DNA of 64,000 nucleotides from Balanoglossus misakiensis (taxonomy: Eukaryota > Hemichordata), in assembly GCA_040954595.2 (NCBI GenBank), contig CM082579.2, positions 12,090,001-12,154,000 on the forward strand, written 5' to 3'. The notes beneath the pieces are model-generated. The model made no database searches, was not told the origin of the DNA, and saw only the letters and a list, made by a program, of their open reading frames with translations. Shown in pieces: positions 24,846 to 34,627 of this stretch. The first letter of the stretch is position 1, and every line of letters starts with the position of its first letter. The translations under genes were made by a program, and so were the position numbers.

Positions 24846-25238
24846 TTATACGTAAAAGGGACAAAGTCTATCTCTCGTTGCCCCCTTTTCCATTATTTGT
24901 GTTTGATACAAGACACCGTTTATGATTTTTATAACGCTGTCAACCATGCCATTGTAAACAAGACTACGTACACCTTTAAGAATTCCTATATTTTCTCTTT
25001 GTAAAGAAGAATTGATATGCAGGATTGAAAACGAAATTAATAGCGTAATTGCTGAGAAAAAATGGGAAGGCCTGTTGACACTTATGTCGTAAATTACTTC
25101 TCTGTCATTTACTTGTTTGAGGCTCAAATCTGCTTTGTAATATTTAGATGAAACGAATAAAATGATCATTAAAAATGAACAAATATTAACAAAAAAGCAG
25201 GCCAGTCGATTACACACATGTTGCTGAAGGATACTCAT
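24846..25238 (-). CDS. Putative ORF or first exon with N-terminal membrane anchor
   Basis: A 130-codon minus-strand frame starts with a short hydrophilic head, then a hydrophobic stretch of about 18 residues (CFFVNICSFLMIILFV), then a polar stem. That is the topology of a type II Golgi enzyme N terminus. A GT donor follows ...GILKG near residue 86, so the exon might end there. No catalytic motif is visible and I do not recognise a family. It could be chance in AT-rich DNA. Confidence 0.22.
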   Translation of the reverse strand: MSILQQHVCNRLACFFVNICSFLMIILFVSSKYYKADLSLKQVNDREVIYDISVNRPSHFFSAITLLISFSILHINSSLQRENIGILKGVRSLVYNGMVDSVIKIINGVLYQTQIMEKGATRDRLCPFYV

Positions 25239-25402
25239 GAAATATTCCTTTCACGTCCAACTTGAAATCGCTATACTTTCCCGCAGTCATGGCGCTAAGC
25301 TCTATTCATCATTCTGTTAACGTGTTATACATGCAGACGGGGACACTTTCGTTGCCATGACTTTAATAATTGAAACTTCTTTACTGACAGTTAACGCAGT
25401 AT

Positions 25403-25681
25403 ATGGAGGTGTGTCAAAGCAAAGTGACGATTTTAATAAATCCACCGACTATAATATCTTACGCGAAACTAGCCCGAGGCGTGGATAATTTCAATCGATA
25501 TAAAAGCACATACAACTGTATGATTAGACGTGGATGTCATTTACATCAATTTCAAAATAGGACAATTTTATGGTTAGCACGGGATTATCTTTGTACAATT
25601 ATTGCATATGTACTACTGTATTCTTACTACACACATGGAGTAGACGACACGCGGCAATACCCGGGAGATCGTCCATATTAA
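25403..25681 (+). pseudogene. piggyBac-like transposase C-terminal remnant
   Basis: The 92-codon frame reads P..IISYAKLARGVDNFNR....Y, followed some 40 residues later by AYVLLY. This is the spacing of the piggyBac (PGBD, DDE_Tnp_1_7) motif 'YN..MGGVD..D....Y...(F)...NAYILY' near the end of the catalytic domain. The catalytic aspartates upstream, the terminal repeats and the cysteine-rich tail are not visible, so this is a truncated, presumably dead fragment. The call rests on motif spacing alone. Confidence 0.42.
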
Positions 25682-27464
25682 TATTGATCATGCTAACAGA
25701 GGTATGGGTTCGTGTGTAAACTCCCAGTATTAAATTCCTTTCAAAATCCATCCACAAGATACTGTAAATAATCCGTCACATTTTCAGGCCAGCCATTTTT
25801 GTCATATGGACACCAAAAGGAAGAATTTTGAAATATATAGGTACATTTCTTTCTTTGCTTCGCGTTTTATGTCTTTCCACATCACAAATTCGCGATCACA
25901 TGAAACGCCATGCACTTAGCGGCCATCTGATATCTTTTTATTTTATTTATGCCGCCACCTAATTATGATTTGTATTTCAAAATTTACAAAACAATACAAT
26001 TACAAAAGTTAAGAAACTGCAAAAATGATCGATTGAACTAGTCCTAATTTATGATCCAAAATACATACATGTATAGGCCTACAAGGATAAGTGCAGTTAA
26101 TAACATGTTTAATTACATTATACTGTACTAAGAAATATAAACATCAATAAGCAGGAGATGTGGAGTACATCTTGTTCCGGTGGTGTTTAGCAGATATAAA
26201 CAGGATATTAATTTAAAAAGCACATATATGGCTATGGTATCACATATACAAAGAAACGTTACATACAAGTACTGGTGTTAAATACAGATATGAAGTAATG
26301 AGATTACATACTGTACCTGAACAACAACAACAACAACAACCCCCATACCAATTGTACTAAAGTTTACAATGCCACCTTGTGAATTATTGAAAATGTATTT
26401 CTGAACTTCGAAGATTATTTTAAATCTTTTTCAACGTGGAAGTGAATTCCAGTGTTTTGCTGTCATGCACGTAATCTGGTGACGTGAATCTGTCAATTAG
26501 TCTAGGCCGATGTCTGACAAGTCCCCGAATAAGCGATGCATATCATGTAGCATATTCATGTATTGATGATTAGAGAAACTTCTGCGTGCAATGAGCGTAG
26601 CAAAAATAGTGAAATCTATTGAGGAAATTAAAGGCTTCGAAATGAATTAGCATGTATATTTATAATTTCTGAGCATATTCGTATTCACAGTTCCTTTTGA
26701 TTAATCGCAAAGACTTAAGATAGTATAATACTTTTGATTTACTGGTATTTCAAATGTGATGTACAGGAATTTAGTAGTTTCGTCTTTTTGATTTAAAGTA
26801 ATTTCTGGATGCATTACCCTTGTTCACTGTACCTATATTCTGCTTTACATTTCAAAAGTCCTACCAACCAACCGACCAACCACCCCCACAAAAAACAACA
26901 ACAAACAAACTAACAAAAACATTCTCTTGTGATTTCTATATGAAAAAAAAACACGGTTGACCAGAGAATGCCATGGATTGTAGATGACAGGGTGCTGTAA
27001 TGTCAAATATATATTGTTCACCACCTGGAAACGACATTATAGAAAACCCGATTATCTATAAGTGGGATACTACTTTCATTTCTGTTATTTATTCCATGAG
27101 TCTTTCTCCACTGTATAAGAATACATTTGCCATCTCAGAATGCAAACGCATCGACAGTATGGACTGGCAATGCATTAATCCGCGTTTAACAAACCATATA
27201 GCGGGTGTTTCAACATGTATACCTTTATAGATGAAATGGAAACAAAGTGCGTCTTGTGTCCAGAGCATAATAATGAGAAGTCCACCCAAGATGTTTGGTC
27301 AATCCACAACTTTTCATATCTGTGAGTGTGGTCCTACCCTTTCTTGCAAGTAAGTCTCACTGACGCAGTACCCATGTGATCACGTTTTTTCACTTTGGCC
27401 TCTGCCATTAGGAAACACCAAATGTAAAGTTTCCTTGCTCAAAAAAGTTCGCATTCTATCGGTC
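25682..27464. other. Intergenic; 3' flank of the GPCR gene
   Basis: A short (AAC)n run lies at 26321-26340. A plus-strand TTTATT near 27088 could serve as minus-strand AATAAA for the GPCR transcript. Nothing else was recognised. Confidence 0.35.
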
Positions 27465-29123
27465 TTAAATCTTACAGTGACAGAAGATGCGATGGAGTGA
27501 TCGGCGAAACTCTTTGACCGAGTACGCATAGCATATTGGATCTATGGCGCTATTTATGTAGTACATAAAGTAACAGATTTCAAACAGCGTTGCCTTGTAG
27601 CAGGGCGGGCAGATGCTTGTTATCAGAATGAATGCATGGTACGGCACCATACAGATGACTATCGCCAAGACCAGGGTCGTCACAGTCTTCAAAGCTTTGT
27701 TTTCACTGTGCGTAATTTTATCACTCCTGAGTCCTTCGGGCTTGGCGGCGCCTTCCCCATTCCGTCGCCCGTCGTTCGCTTTGTCATCTCGCGGGGGAAA
27801 CCCTGCCTCTTCTCTGGTCTTTGCTGGCTGGCCGTCTGACACTTCTGCCACTACCTCCTCGTTGTTTGGATCGGCGTCGACGTTGCTGCTGCAGACTGGC
27901 CTCTTGCTTGAGAAACTTTCACTGATACAAATTTCGTCGGCTAAGTTTGTGAATTCAGGATTGACGTATGTCTGAGAAGATTTTGTAATTTTATTTTCAT
28001 GTTCATTGTTAGCAGGCATTTTAACATTACTTTTACATGGCTCGATAGAAACTCCCCTTGGTAAATTAGATCTTTCACCATCTAATTCAACGGAAGTTTG
28101 GATTTCGTGCTTGAGGGAGCACATTCGGTCCGAGTGGCCGTGATCCTTTGACCCACTGTCACCGTCAAGTTCAAGGCATTGTTGCAATTGTTCACGAGTT
28201 AGACGTTCTGAATAGTTACTTGTAATCTTCTGGTGAGAATCTTCTCGTTCCGCATGAGAGTTTGTACATCCCCCTGCGCCTCGTGTACGGTGAACACTCT
28301 CCACGGGCGGTTCTGCATTCTTCCCGGCGGTACGCTGAATATGTTGCCGGTATTCGTTCTGTCGCGTCGCCGCTCGCTTGGCAACGGAGTATATGCGGGC
28401 GTACAGCACGATGAGGACCGTCACCGGCACCCAGAATCCCAGTGTAGTTTGCGTCCAAATAAACCAGGTGTGGTTGAAGTAGTCGACTCTGCACTCCTCT
28501 GCCGGGAACTCGTAATGGCCTCGAAGTAAAGGCCACAACAAGATGGGAAGTGCATACACCACTATGGAGATGAGCCAAGTCACGGAGATGAAGGTCAGTA
28601 CCCGTCTGGATGTTGTCGTCGCCCTGTGTCGTAAGGGATCCTGCAACGATTGGTAGCGCTCGATGCTGATGTTGATTATGGTGTAGAGGGCAAGGGGGCA
28701 AACCAAGTAGTCGATGAGTAGCCAAACTGTACAAGCCACCCTCCCTAGTGGCCAGTGACCTGTCGCCAAAAACAAGGTGTATCCGGGCACCGACGACAGC
28801 CCGACCACGAAGTCGGCCACGGCCAGATTGATGACGTAAAAGTAACTCGGCTTCCGAAGTTGGCGATGGCAACGGAAAATATAAATCACCACTACATTAC
28901 TGATGACGATAAACAGACTCAGCAGGCAGCCGGCAATGGCTATCGCGATAAATCGCAGACGGAATGCATCGCGGCTCGTTGCGGGCACGTTCAGTGTCAT
29001 GTTCGATTCTGTCCCGTTCTGAATAAGCAGACATGTCTCGTTCACGACAGTTGCATTCGGAGACATAGCGTTTACAATGGCGATATTTTGCGCAATGCGA
29101 TTAATATGAAAGAGGAAACACAA
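27465..29123 (-). CDS. Aminergic-type (muscarinic/histamine H3-like) rhodopsin-family GPCR, intronless
   Basis: This 552-residue single-exon frame has seven hydrophobic segments. Landmarks are TM2 NLAVADFVVG; TM3 with Asp3.32-Tyr3.33 (WLLIDYLVC) and ERY in place of DRY; TM5 FWVPV; a long (~215 residue) polar third loop; TM6 CMVPY; and TM7 YYINSAIDPICYAY with Tyr7.39/7.43. Asp3.32 is the amine-binding residue of aminergic receptors, and the Tyr3.33/6.51/7.39/7.43 cage resembles muscarinic and H3 receptors. However, Trp6.48 of the CWxP switch is Met and muscarinic Asn6.52 is His. NATV, NETC, NGTE and NMTL sequons fill the N terminus, so it is extracellular. The first Met is at 29123, but Met20 (29066), which starts MSPNATVVNETC, may be the true start. 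Ligand unknown. Confidence 0.9.
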   Translation of the reverse strand: MCFLFHINRIAQNIAIVNAMSPNATVVNETCLLIQNGTESNMTLNVPATSRDAFRLRFIAIAIAGCLLSLFIVISNVVVIYIFRCHRQLRKPSYFYVINLAVADFVVGLSSVPGYTLFLATGHWPLGRVACTVWLLIDYLVCPLALYTIINISIERYQSLQDPLRHRATTTSRRVLTFISVTWLISIVVYALPILLWPLLRGHYEFPAEECRVDYFNHTWFIWTQTTLGFWVPVTVLIVLYARIYSVAKRAATRQNEYRQHIQRTAGKNAEPPVESVHRTRGAGGCTNSHAEREDSHQKITSNYSERLTREQLQQCLELDGDSGSKDHGHSDRMCSLKHEIQTSVELDGERSNLPRGVSIEPCKSNVKMPANNEHENKITKSSQTYVNPEFTNLADEICISESFSSKRPVCSSNVDADPNNEEVVAEVSDGQPAKTREEAGFPPRDDKANDGRRNGEGAAKPEGLRSDKITHSENKALKTVTTLVLAIVICMVPYHAFILITSICPPCYKATLFEICYFMYYINSAIDPICYAYSVKEFRRSLHRIFCHCKI

Positions 29124-29909
29124 ACCGATAACACCTCTGTTGATATTTCAGACACACTCAACTCGTCCGTACTAAACACTGCATCCCCATCGTCCCATTA
29201 CTGCACACACGTTAATAGCCTAACAGAATCTGACAGATGCCTTGTAATAGACAGTGTATAATTATCATTACTTTATGAGCATAGGCGTTTTGCGCGCGCA
29301 TCCAATCAATCAAGCTGCTCTGATGTCATCCAAAGCAATAATTATTCACGACATTGAAAACAAATCTGATATCGAGCTAATATTTCCCGCTGGCCATGCA
29401 ACGTTACGGTACCTTCTCACAAAAGAAAAAAAATTGTGTGAATATCATTTTTTCTTAGATGTAATTTTACCTTCCGTTGAGTGACGAGTCCTGTCCATTA
29501 CATTTTGCTTCAGGCCTCCGGCAAGAAATTGAATAGTGTTCCTTCGCTGATTTATAACTCGCCTTGATATTTAAATCGATGCCTGTATTATTCCTAGACA
29601 TAAACAAAGTTTTGCAATTTTCCAATGCAGTCCAGTTTTTCTTTCGTTTCCATTGTTTGTCTGTCATTCTTCCCCTGGTCGCCCCTAGTGGATCAGGCAT
29701 CACATTTACAATCCACGTTCTCGTATGCAGCAATGTAAAAATGGCACCAATGTTAAAAATGTTTGTTGTAATATATGATGATGTAGAGTGCAACTGAAAT
29801 TCTACCCGTAGTAAAGACTAGCAAAACACGTATATGCCTTTAATTTGACGTGAAAGTCGCGTTTTATTTCCAAATGTCAATAAAAATAAAAAATAAAAAT
29901 AGAAATGAG

Positions 29910-29984
<75 letters not shown>

Positions 29985-30244
29985 ATTTTAGTGACACGCA
30001 GTTCCCAGCGGTTTAGTATTAACATAGTGATGTCATACATATTCTGAGAGCAATACATATGAAAAACAGTGTTATTTGACGTATTGCTTCAGATATGATT
30101 TCGAAAGGCACTATGTTAGAGGGTGGTTATAGAATCGTGCGGGGCGATAATGACTACACGAGACACCAAGTCCGGGATGTAAGAGTGAGAGTGCCTAGCC
30201 TCGTTCACGCACTTTATTCATAATGACCCGGATGTTGCATAACG
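29124..30244. other. GPCR upstream region with (AAAT)n microsatellite
   Basis: The 5' flank of the GPCR carries no clear TATA box. A (AAAT)n run spans about 29910-29986. Open frames here are shadows or microsatellite artefacts. Confidence 0.45.
29910..29986. repeat. (AAAT)n microsatellite
   Basis: About nineteen AAAT tetramers in a row, preceded by impure A-rich sequence. Confidence 0.95.
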
Positions 30245-30481
30245 TCATTTACCACTTCGCTTACAGAGGTAGTCTCGGTTACCCAGACGCCTTTGCTTCT
30301 TCCGATGCATCGGAAGAGCAAAGGCGTCTGGGTAACCGAGACTATTACAGAGGCGACAGAACATATTGCCGATTTCGCTATCGTAGTATAACCAGCAAAA
30401 TTCCCACATCCATTCCTGGCGAAATTTATGGCGATGTTTCATTGAGGCAGGAGTAGAATTACATGTACTGGTACTAGACAT
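30245..30481 (-). CDS. N-terminal exon with hAT/ZNF862-type zinc finger, split in frame by a MITE
   Basis: The minus-strand frame starts MSSTST, then KFRQEWMWEFCWLYYDSEIG and MFCRLC. This is the N-terminal 'W..W.YD......C..C' finger seen in ZNF862/KIAA1586-like proteins and some hAT-derived genes. Directly after the second cysteine a 75-bp palindrome plus a 9-bp target duplication (84 bp, 28 codons) is inserted. The frame stays open through it and resumes as ...YLCKRSGK. Removing the insert gives MFCRLCKRSG, as expected for the family. A GT donor (plus-strand 30252-30251) follows KRSG, so the exon probably ends at 30253. Later exons were not found. Whether the host is a gene or an old transposon is open. 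Confidence 0.5.
   Translation of the reverse strand: MSSTSTCNSTPASMKHRHKFRQEWMWEFCWLYYDSEIGNMFCRLCNSLGYPDAFALPMHRKKQRRLGNRDYLCKRSGK
30261..30353. mobile_element. 75-bp near-perfect palindromic MITE with 9-bp target-site duplication
   Basis: The element 30270-30344 has arms TAGTCTCGGTTACCCAGACG and its reverse complement meeting at ATGCAT, with one unpaired base. It is flanked by identical TTACAGAGG at 30261-30269 and 30345-30353. A 9-bp duplication points to a Mutator-like or similar transposase supplied in trans. The left half-terminus recurs at 57753-57771. Confidence 0.85.
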
Positions 30482-30854
30482 CGATGACTGACCCGCGCTA
30501 TCATGATTCGAATTGCTTTGCTACGGATCACATACAGCTGTCCGCTGTCGTGTTGGCGTTGATGCCCTTTCCGTTTCGACATCCTCACCCGTGCTTTTCC
30601 GTGCAACTTATTCTATACCGCAACTACACCTGACAACGACTGCGTACGTAACGGTAATATTTAAGAAAAAAAGACCATGGAGAGACATAATTTTATTGGT
30701 TGTCGATGCTGTAGTGATTCAGGGATAATGATGCGTCTCCCTCTCATCTTTTTCCTCACCATGTGCAGACTGTGCAGTCCACTCCTGTCCTTTTTTGCTC
30801 ATCGGCTGTGACAACATCTTGTCCCAAATGACCTGTTTGTATTGCTAGGATGCA
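30354..30854. other. Non-coding flank of the zinc-finger exon and gypsy remnant
   Basis: Beyond the zinc-finger exon (to 30481) I see no further gene. Frames at 30513-30728 have no recognisable content. Confidence 0.35.
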
Positions 30855-31232
30855 TTACTGTAGTACGGGATCAGATTTTGTCGCTTTCTGGACATCTTCG
30901 ATCTGTACGGTTTTCGGTGTAGCATGGTGTACTATGCAGTTTATGTGTTCTTCATCAATGCGTTCCTCTCTGTTACTGGGTCTGGTGCATGGTAACGGAT
31001 GGCGTGACATATAGTCTACTGGGTTGAACTTGCCAGGACGATATGCCACTTTGAAGTTGTACTGTTGCAGCTTCAAGATCCAGCGTTCAATTCTGGCTGG
31101 TGGCTTTGAGGTTGGTGTATTGAACAGTGGTACCAAAGGCATGTGATCTGAAATCACACTGAAGTTGTGCCCATGTAGGTCCAGCTTTAAACGTTTGGAG
31201 GTGATATCAAATTGGTGTGAATGATATACCAT
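30855..31232 (-). pseudogene. Ty3/gypsy retrotransposon RNase H fragment
   Basis: The 125-codon frame contains ISDHMPLVPLF, PPARIERWILKLQQYNFKV, YRPGKFNPVDYMSRHP. This is the second half of the Ty3/gypsy RNase H domain and the tether region that follows reverse transcriptase. No reverse transcriptase upstream, integrase downstream or LTRs were found next to it, and the frame ends in TAA. It is a truncated relic. Confidence 0.85.
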
Positions 31233-32079
31233 AATCTTAAGAGTTTAAAACAACCTCATGCCACGTCCTCCAACCCCTCATCCATCCCCGTAAAACAGAA
31301 AGGGAATCTGCTTGGAGCGTTTGACAGATGCCTCCTTTCCTGTTTGACTTCACGGAAATCGTCAATCTGCTGTCACCGTGGGGAATTAATATTCGGAAAG
31401 ACCACTTTGTAATTCATTATTTATTACTTCTATCTAAGTGCCACAAAGACAACTATATGGACAAAATGAGAGCAGCATACACCCATGTATATAATCAGAT
31501 ATGCGAACAACCGTCATACATGTTAAAGAATAAATTCACCCGACAGTCACCGCAAGTGATAACTTATACAAAATATGTGTCGACATATGTGACCACGATC
31601 CTAGTGTGCTATGTAATGCCTTATACTGGCATCATGATTCAGCATCTGAAGCAGACTTAGAACAAGGGGTATATAATGTGCATATTTGTATAGAAGTTGC
31701 TACGATCACTGTCATTTTTGTGCTGGAAAGGAAAGAAAGAAACGCAATTGCAACCACATGAAATTAGTGCGTGTGTCACCGTAAGCCGTGTATAATTTTA
31801 GCACGCGCATAGTGTGTGACTTCAATGTTTTTCTAATAGAAATGCGATCGGGGAGGGGCGCCACAAAAGTTGAAATTTGAATTTAAACAGTGAGTCCGTT
31901 TGAAGTAGCCATATTTTACGTACATGGTGAGAAGTGTATCCGTGAACTAATATTCTTTTTGCTGTGCCTATTCTGGCAAGGGAACCTGTGAACATGTTGC
32001 ACCACGGCACGTGCGACAGTGTATTACTCCACCTTACTACAGTCAGTTTCACATCAGGGTTTCACATTGTTGTCGTTGG
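31233..32079. other. Intergenic, nothing recognised
   Basis: Short frames on both strands without domains or splice context. Confidence 0.35.
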
Positions 32080-32435
32080 GGGCGGTGCGTGCGCATGCGG
32101 TGTGTGATTAATGGCTGATGATTGTTATGGTGGTGTCAAGGAAGGTTGAGTTAGGACAACAATACGCGGCGAGAGTTCTGGCTGGACAGATTCGTGAACT
32201 TTCGCGAGCGGTTTGAAGGGGCGCGCAGTCCTCAGAATGGAAATATTATCAAGTATGGGCCAGCAGTCCGGGTGCAACTGCAAGTTTTATCTTAGACGGT
32301 AGGAATTTCTACTGACTGCTGTGCTGCTCTATCACTCAGGCAGTGTCGATGATGACGTCATGTGACATGGCCGCCCAAGTTTCTATCGGAGTATAATTTG
32401 TGTACGAGTTTGAATCCAAGATTTGTGCTGGAGAA
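32080..32435 (+). promoter_or_regulatory. CpG-richer promoter candidate with NRF1 and CRE sites
   Basis: This stretch is richer in CpG than its surroundings. It carries TGCGCATGCG (NRF1-like, ~32090) and a perfect TGACGTCA (CRE/ATF) at 32353-32360, followed by CATGGCCGCC. An ATG with a downstream strong donor follows at 32436. These are properties of a housekeeping-type promoter; no transcript evidence is available. Confidence 0.4.
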
Positions 32436-32497
32436 ATGTCTGGAATGGACCCGGGTGCACAGTTTGCATGGAATGTCAAGGTCGTCTTGATGTTTCA
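32436..32497 (+). CDS. Candidate first coding exon of an unidentified plus-strand gene
   Basis: ATG at 32436 opens MSGMDPGAQFAWNVKVVLMF and ends in phase 2 at a very strong donor (CA|GTGAGTATT). Its position just after the NRF1/CRE region supports a real exon 1. I do not recognise the protein, and I cannot identify the next exon with confidence. Candidate acceptors exist at 38807 and 39475, but their phases or products are unconvincing. Confidence 0.35.
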
Positions 32498-32999
32498 GTG
32501 AGTATTATTAAGCTTATTAGAAGTTTTGCCATGAATTTGTTGGTTATTTCAAGCACATGTTAAAAGTTGTGACGCAGTTACTCCAAATGAATTATTTTGG
32601 TAACGGTACCCAATTTGTTTCAGAATTAGAGACCATAAAAGACGAATTCCACGCAAGGGGTGATTTTCCTGAGTATTTCACTACTTTGAGCCTACGCTCT
32701 TTTTATTGCGGGGTGTTATTGTGCAGTGTGAGATATTCGTTGTTAATGTTTGCAACACTTGAAGTCAATTTGCTACAGTACCAGTGCTAACTAAGGACAA
32801 TTAATATGCACAAGGTGGACGTTTCTTTTAAGTCACCTTCTGGACTGTACCATCTGATTCTGTTTCAAGTCCCAGAATATTTGTTGCTTCAGATATCTCA
32901 CTGGGTATGTTTGTATCCAGATATGTAGGAAGATCTTCTGTATTTTTATGACTATGTTTGTCGTGTATAATGTCCATGTATACATGTCTGTCTGTCCAC
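32498..32999. other. Probable first intron or intergenic, nothing recognised
   Basis: A 77-codon plus-strand frame at 32557-32790 resembles nothing known. Confidence 0.3.
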
Positions 33000-33555
33000 C
33001 TGCAAAAACTTGAGAACTGATTATCACCATGATATTTGATGTATAGCTGCATGTTGGCCAAGAGTTGGGATCCAGCTCAAAATTACTAGTGTCTCTAAAC
33101 AAAATATGCAAATAAATTGAAAACAATGCAAAAATGGTCAAAATTTAAGAACTACTGCTCACTGATGGACTGCTTTGAAAATTTGTTTGCATTTAAATAC
33201 CATTGGATCATAGATTTTTATATGGAATTTTGTTCGTCTTCTGCTGGTGCAATTTTTAGGTCCTGTTTGGTATGCATTTAAATACCAGGGGGAATCAGTT
33301 GCGTCTGTATGTATGGATGTCTGTCCACATCAAAAACTTGAAAAGCGCTGCGCGTATAACCTCGATATTTGGGTGCAATTTGAAATTGGTCAAAACTCAG
33401 AAACTCAACAACCACTGGTCAGATTGATTTGAACATTTGTATGCATGTACCTTATGTTAAGCTCACACAGTTCTGTATGGTTTGAGCTAATACTATAGTG
33501 TGAATTTTCTAATTTTGTATGCATTTTTTGTATTTTTCTACATAATTGGTAAAAA
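33000..33555 (+). repeat. Dispersed non-coding repeat family, copy 2
   Basis: Same family as 5670-6240 and 36075-37270: 'ctgtctgtccac', 'caaaactcagaaactcaacaac', 'cttatgttaagctcacacag' and 'cataattggtaaaaa' occur in the same order. The copy is interrupted on the right by the fold-back element at 33572. Confidence 0.55.
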
Positions 33556-33571
33556 ATATTGTATACATCAA

Positions 33572-34018
33572 CCATGTTATGCTACGATAATAATGAACAC
33601 CTATTGCCTGGCCATGAGGGCCATAGCGGCCGTTTATTACCCACGAGGGGCTGTGAGTTACCAGAATCACATTCAGCATATGATTCTGGTAAATCACAGC
33701 CACGAGGGGGTAAAAACGGCTGCTATGGCCCGAATATAGGCCAGGCTATAGTGTTTTATAATAAACCTCATGCTAACAGTTGGGAAAATCTTGCAATTTT
33801 CTCTTGAGATTGGCAGACGACATCTTCAGCGGTGGCCATTGTGTCAGACGACGCGACCGTGATTGACGTGACCGAGTCTGCGCACTCACGCTGGTCACGT
33901 GACCGGTTTATATTTTTTCTGCTATTTCCCTAGCGGTTCATAGTCGATTCTATTTTCCTATCACGTGACGGATTCTGGCGAATCACAACACGGTATTAGC
34001 ATGAGGTATATTATAATG
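33572..34018. mobile_element. Composite fold-back element (palindrome plus third terminal repeat)
   Basis: A long palindrome spans about 33572-33778 around a centre near 33675 (arms include CCTGGCC, GGCCATAGC and CACGAGGGG, and meet at CCAGAATCA/TGATTCTGG). Its outer right arm AATAAACCTCATGCTAAC reappears inverted at 33996-34018 (TTAGCATGAGGTATATTATA), closing a second, ~240-bp inverted-repeat unit. The palindrome-plus-body plan is that of 21346-21872 and 53587-53897. No coding capacity. Confidence 0.55.
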
Positions 34019-34627
34019 TTTTTTATGGACTTCATAGTACCCTCTTCCTGTACTTCACCACCTAGCCCACAGGTAGCTGAAATATTTCTATGTCAGAGAA
34101 TTATAGTGAGGTCATCCGTTATCCCTGAGAACGAGCACGAAGTGCGAGAAGGTTTGAAACGACTTTCGGACACAGTTCAATAAAACGTAACGAAATAAAA
34201 AAAAATCAAACTTGAGCGACCAAATACATACCCAGAACGATAAAATATTCTACTGTGCATTTAATCGCCACCTTCATTAGGTTCCTTATCAGCACTAGTG
34301 TGAGTATTTCCCCAAAACTAACAACTGGGACAAAATGTACAAATGCTACACAGATCGCTGCCATTAACGTGAATGCGTAAACGCTTACGCATGCGCAGTA
34401 TGATGATATGGTCGTTCAAGATGGAGGCGATCTATCTTCTAACAGGCTGCTAGAAGCATAGGGCTTTTATTATTCGCCCCCATGTCTAAGGGACCATAGT
34501 AACTGGAAATATAGACTGAATCATTGTATGATTTATTCATTCGCGCCTTTATTCAATATATTAACCACTTGTACACAATTTTGGTTAACATGGGAAAATG
34601 AATCGTCATTGTATAGTATCAACTCTG
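34019..34627. other. 3' flank of the CCHC gene; NRF1/YY1-like sites near 34390-34425
   Basis: ACGCATGCGCAG and CAAGATGGAGGCG near 34390-34425 resemble NRF1 and YY1 promoter sites, but no exon with a start follows clearly on either strand. Confidence 0.3.

Noticed and set aside
28216-28872. 218-codon minus-strand frame inside the GPCR
   Set aside because: It is a shadow frame of the receptor; the receptor frame has all seven helices and family motifs.
29864-30058. Frame encoding (FIYL)n
   Set aside because: It is the translated (AAAT)n microsatellite.
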